This document shows, in pieces, positions 63,105 through 64,000 of a stretch of DNA of 64,000 nt (positions are counted from its first letter, which is position 1; each line of letters begins with the position of its first letter). The translations under genes and the position numbers were made by a program. The stretch is from Rhodospirillaceae bacterium (GTDB taxonomy: Bacteria; Pseudomonadota; Alphaproteobacteria; Rhodospirillales; Casp-alpha2): positions 1-64,000 of the forward strand of contig PALN01000030.1 in NCBI GenBank assembly GCA_002706405.1. The letters run 5' to 3'. Under the pieces are notes generated by a model. The model did no database searches and had not been told where the DNA came from. It saw nothing but the letters and a program-made list of their open reading frames with translations.

Positions 63105-63719
63105 TCAGAATGTCGGCGGCGTGTTGACCCACAGAACCCGGGTCACGCAGTCGCCCGTGTTCCGGTATCCATGCGGCAGATCGCTTTTGAAAAAGAACGA
63201 GTCGCCCGCTTTCAGAAAGTGGACTTCGCCGTCCACTTCCAACTCGAGCTCTCCTTCGAGGATGTACCCGACCTCCTCGCCTTCGTGCTGGATCACTCCG
63301 TGGGTTACGCCCCCCGGGTGCACCACGTGCACCGAGCCCGACAAAAGCCGGGCATCGCCTGGAGGGATCAGCCACTCGAGATGAATCCCCTCGGTTTCCC
63401 GGTCCGGGACCATGCGGATCACCGGGCGCTCCCCGGCCCGCATGACGACGGTCCCTTCTTCGATTTCCTGGGCGAGAATTTCACCGATGGAAATATCCAA
63501 AGCGGTGACAATTCGGTGGAGCATCTGCAAGGACGGATTGACCTTGTCGTTTTCGATCTTCGACAGAAATCCCTCGGAGCAGCCGACGCGTTGGGCCAGT
63601 TGGCGCAAACGCAGGTTCTTGACGCGGCGCACGAACTTCAAACGCGCACCTACGCGCAACGGACTCGTTTGTCCGCTTTCCTGGTCCAGGTCTTCGCTTA
63701 AGGCCACGCCCTTATCCAT
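63105..63719 (-). CDS. XRE-cupin transcriptional regulator (PuuR-like)
   Basis: 204 residues. HTH_3 at about 22-80 (LKFVRRVKNLRLRQLAQRVG, then CSEGFLSKIENDKVNPSL). A cupin_2 domain at about 125-200 carries HPGGVTHGVIQHEGEEVGYI, LEGELELEVDG and GDSFFFKSDLPHGYRNTG. Such regulators bind small amines, amino acids or related ligands in the cupin and repress uptake and catabolic genes. It is same-strand and 238 bp upstream of operon C, which it probably controls. A near-perfect dyad overlaps its own leader. Confidence 0.88.
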   Translation of the reverse strand: MDKGVALSEDLDQESGQTSPLRVGARLKFVRRVKNLRLRQLAQRVGCSEGFLSKIENDKVNPSLQMLHRIVTALDISIGEILAQEIEEGTVVMRAGERPVIRMVPDRETEGIHLEWLIPPGDARLLSGSVHVVHPGGVTHGVIQHEGEEVGYILEGELELEVDGEVHFLKAGDSFFFKSDLPHGYRNTGDCVTRVLWVNTPPTF

Positions 63720-63724
63720 TCAAT

Positions 63725-63740
63725 GTTACCTATAGGAAAC
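63725..63740. promoter_or_regulatory. Near-perfect palindrome at the XRE-cupin gene leader
   Basis: GTTACCTATAGGAAAC: core CCTATAGG with symmetrical GTT/AAC flanks and one asymmetric pair. It begins 5 bp before the start codon on the minus strand, a good position for autorepression. Confidence 0.4.
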
Positions 63741-63894
63741 ATTCATTCCTTTTAGTAAATATCATGGAGGATTTCCCGAGGACAATGCGTGTTTGTCCCG
63801 CCTGAATATTTCCTCAGTCAGTGTGGATGACGTGGTCGGGAACCTGTCCCGGCCGTAGAAAAGGCCAAGCGCAGCACGTGACCCGAAATCACAA

Positions 63895-63945
63895 GCGCCC
63901 CTCGGCCGGATCACGGCAATACGTGATGTCCGTGCCGAGGGGCGC
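63895..63945. repeat. Long perfect inverted repeat near window end
   Basis: 12-bp arms GCGCCCCTCGGC (63895-63906) and GCCGAGGGGCGC (63934-63945) enclose a second hairpin ATCACG-GCAATA-CGTGAT (63910-63927). No T run on either side, so it is a cruciform-type element or a factor-aided terminator. No gene is evident in 63741-64000. Confidence 0.6.
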
Positions 63946-64000
63946 CTGACCATCTCTCCCCCACGCGGGAGTTATTGGTAGCGGTAGGTATCGTTAGATT

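Noticed and set aside
1-64000. CRISPR array
   Set aside because: No regularly spaced identical short repeats were seen outside protein-coding repeats, and no cas genes.

Overview
The window is high-GC DNA from a Gram-negative bacterium, most likely an alphaproteobacterium of the Rhodospirillales kind. The signs are a two-subunit 2-oxoacid:ferredoxin oxidoreductase, short-chain fatty-acyl-type XRE regulators, symporter-histidine kinase fusions, SCO/PCuAC copper chaperones and several Liv-type ABC uptake systems. This placement is inferred from gene families; no rRNA is present. No transposase, integrase, phage gene or CRISPR array was seen.

Layout. (1) 1-2.4 kb: housekeeping minus-strand genes, namely an MltB-type lytic transglycosylase cut by the window edge, a DUF218 membrane protein and a small unknown protein with a clear terminator. 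(2) 2.9-18.3 kb: an intact tRNA-Ser(TGA) and, 15 kb downstream in the same orientation, a 60-bp copy of its 3' part ending exactly at CCA. The interval looks like an old tRNA-targeted island. It holds korAB, a DUF971 gene, and a long plus-strand cluster: an AprA-like flavoprotein, an AprB-like ferredoxin, a HEAT-repeat protein, a GntR regulator, a TlpA-like thioredoxin, an NrtA/SsuA-type ABC transporter with an extra unknown membrane protein, SCO, PCuAC, a diheme cytochrome c and a Crp-type regulator. The transporter part starts at a near-consensus sigma-54 promoter with an IHF site upstream. (3) 18.3-38.0 kb: a three-gene minus-strand operon of a small exported protein, a secretin-domain lipoprotein and a 5,805-residue exported protein built of two repeat systems. 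An AraC regulator is divergent to it. This looks like a dedicated secretin-cargo pair and is the strongest candidate for an undescribed system. (4) 39.5-51.6 kb: two Liv-type ABC systems. The first sits with a TauD/GBBH-like Fe(II)/2-oxoglutarate dioxygenase and a divergent LysR; the second lies divergent to an ScfR-type XRE regulator. (5) 51.9-56.7 kb: the ScfR regulator, a CheY-like response regulator, a two-TM protein and a sodium/solute symporter-histidine kinase fusion. (6) 56.8-63.7 kb: a third Liv-type system followed by an M20 amidohydrolase, with an XRE-cupin regulator upstream.

Working model (inference). The organism scavenges amino-acid-like or amide-like organic nitrogen and carboxylates through three Liv systems, each with its own regulator and in two cases its own first enzyme. 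The island adds a separate uptake and oxidation module for an unknown sulfonate- or nitrogen-type ligand. That module has flavin/Fe-S redox proteins in the cytoplasm and thiol/copper/heme proteins in the periplasm, and sigma-54 control hints at nitrogen or carbon status sensing.
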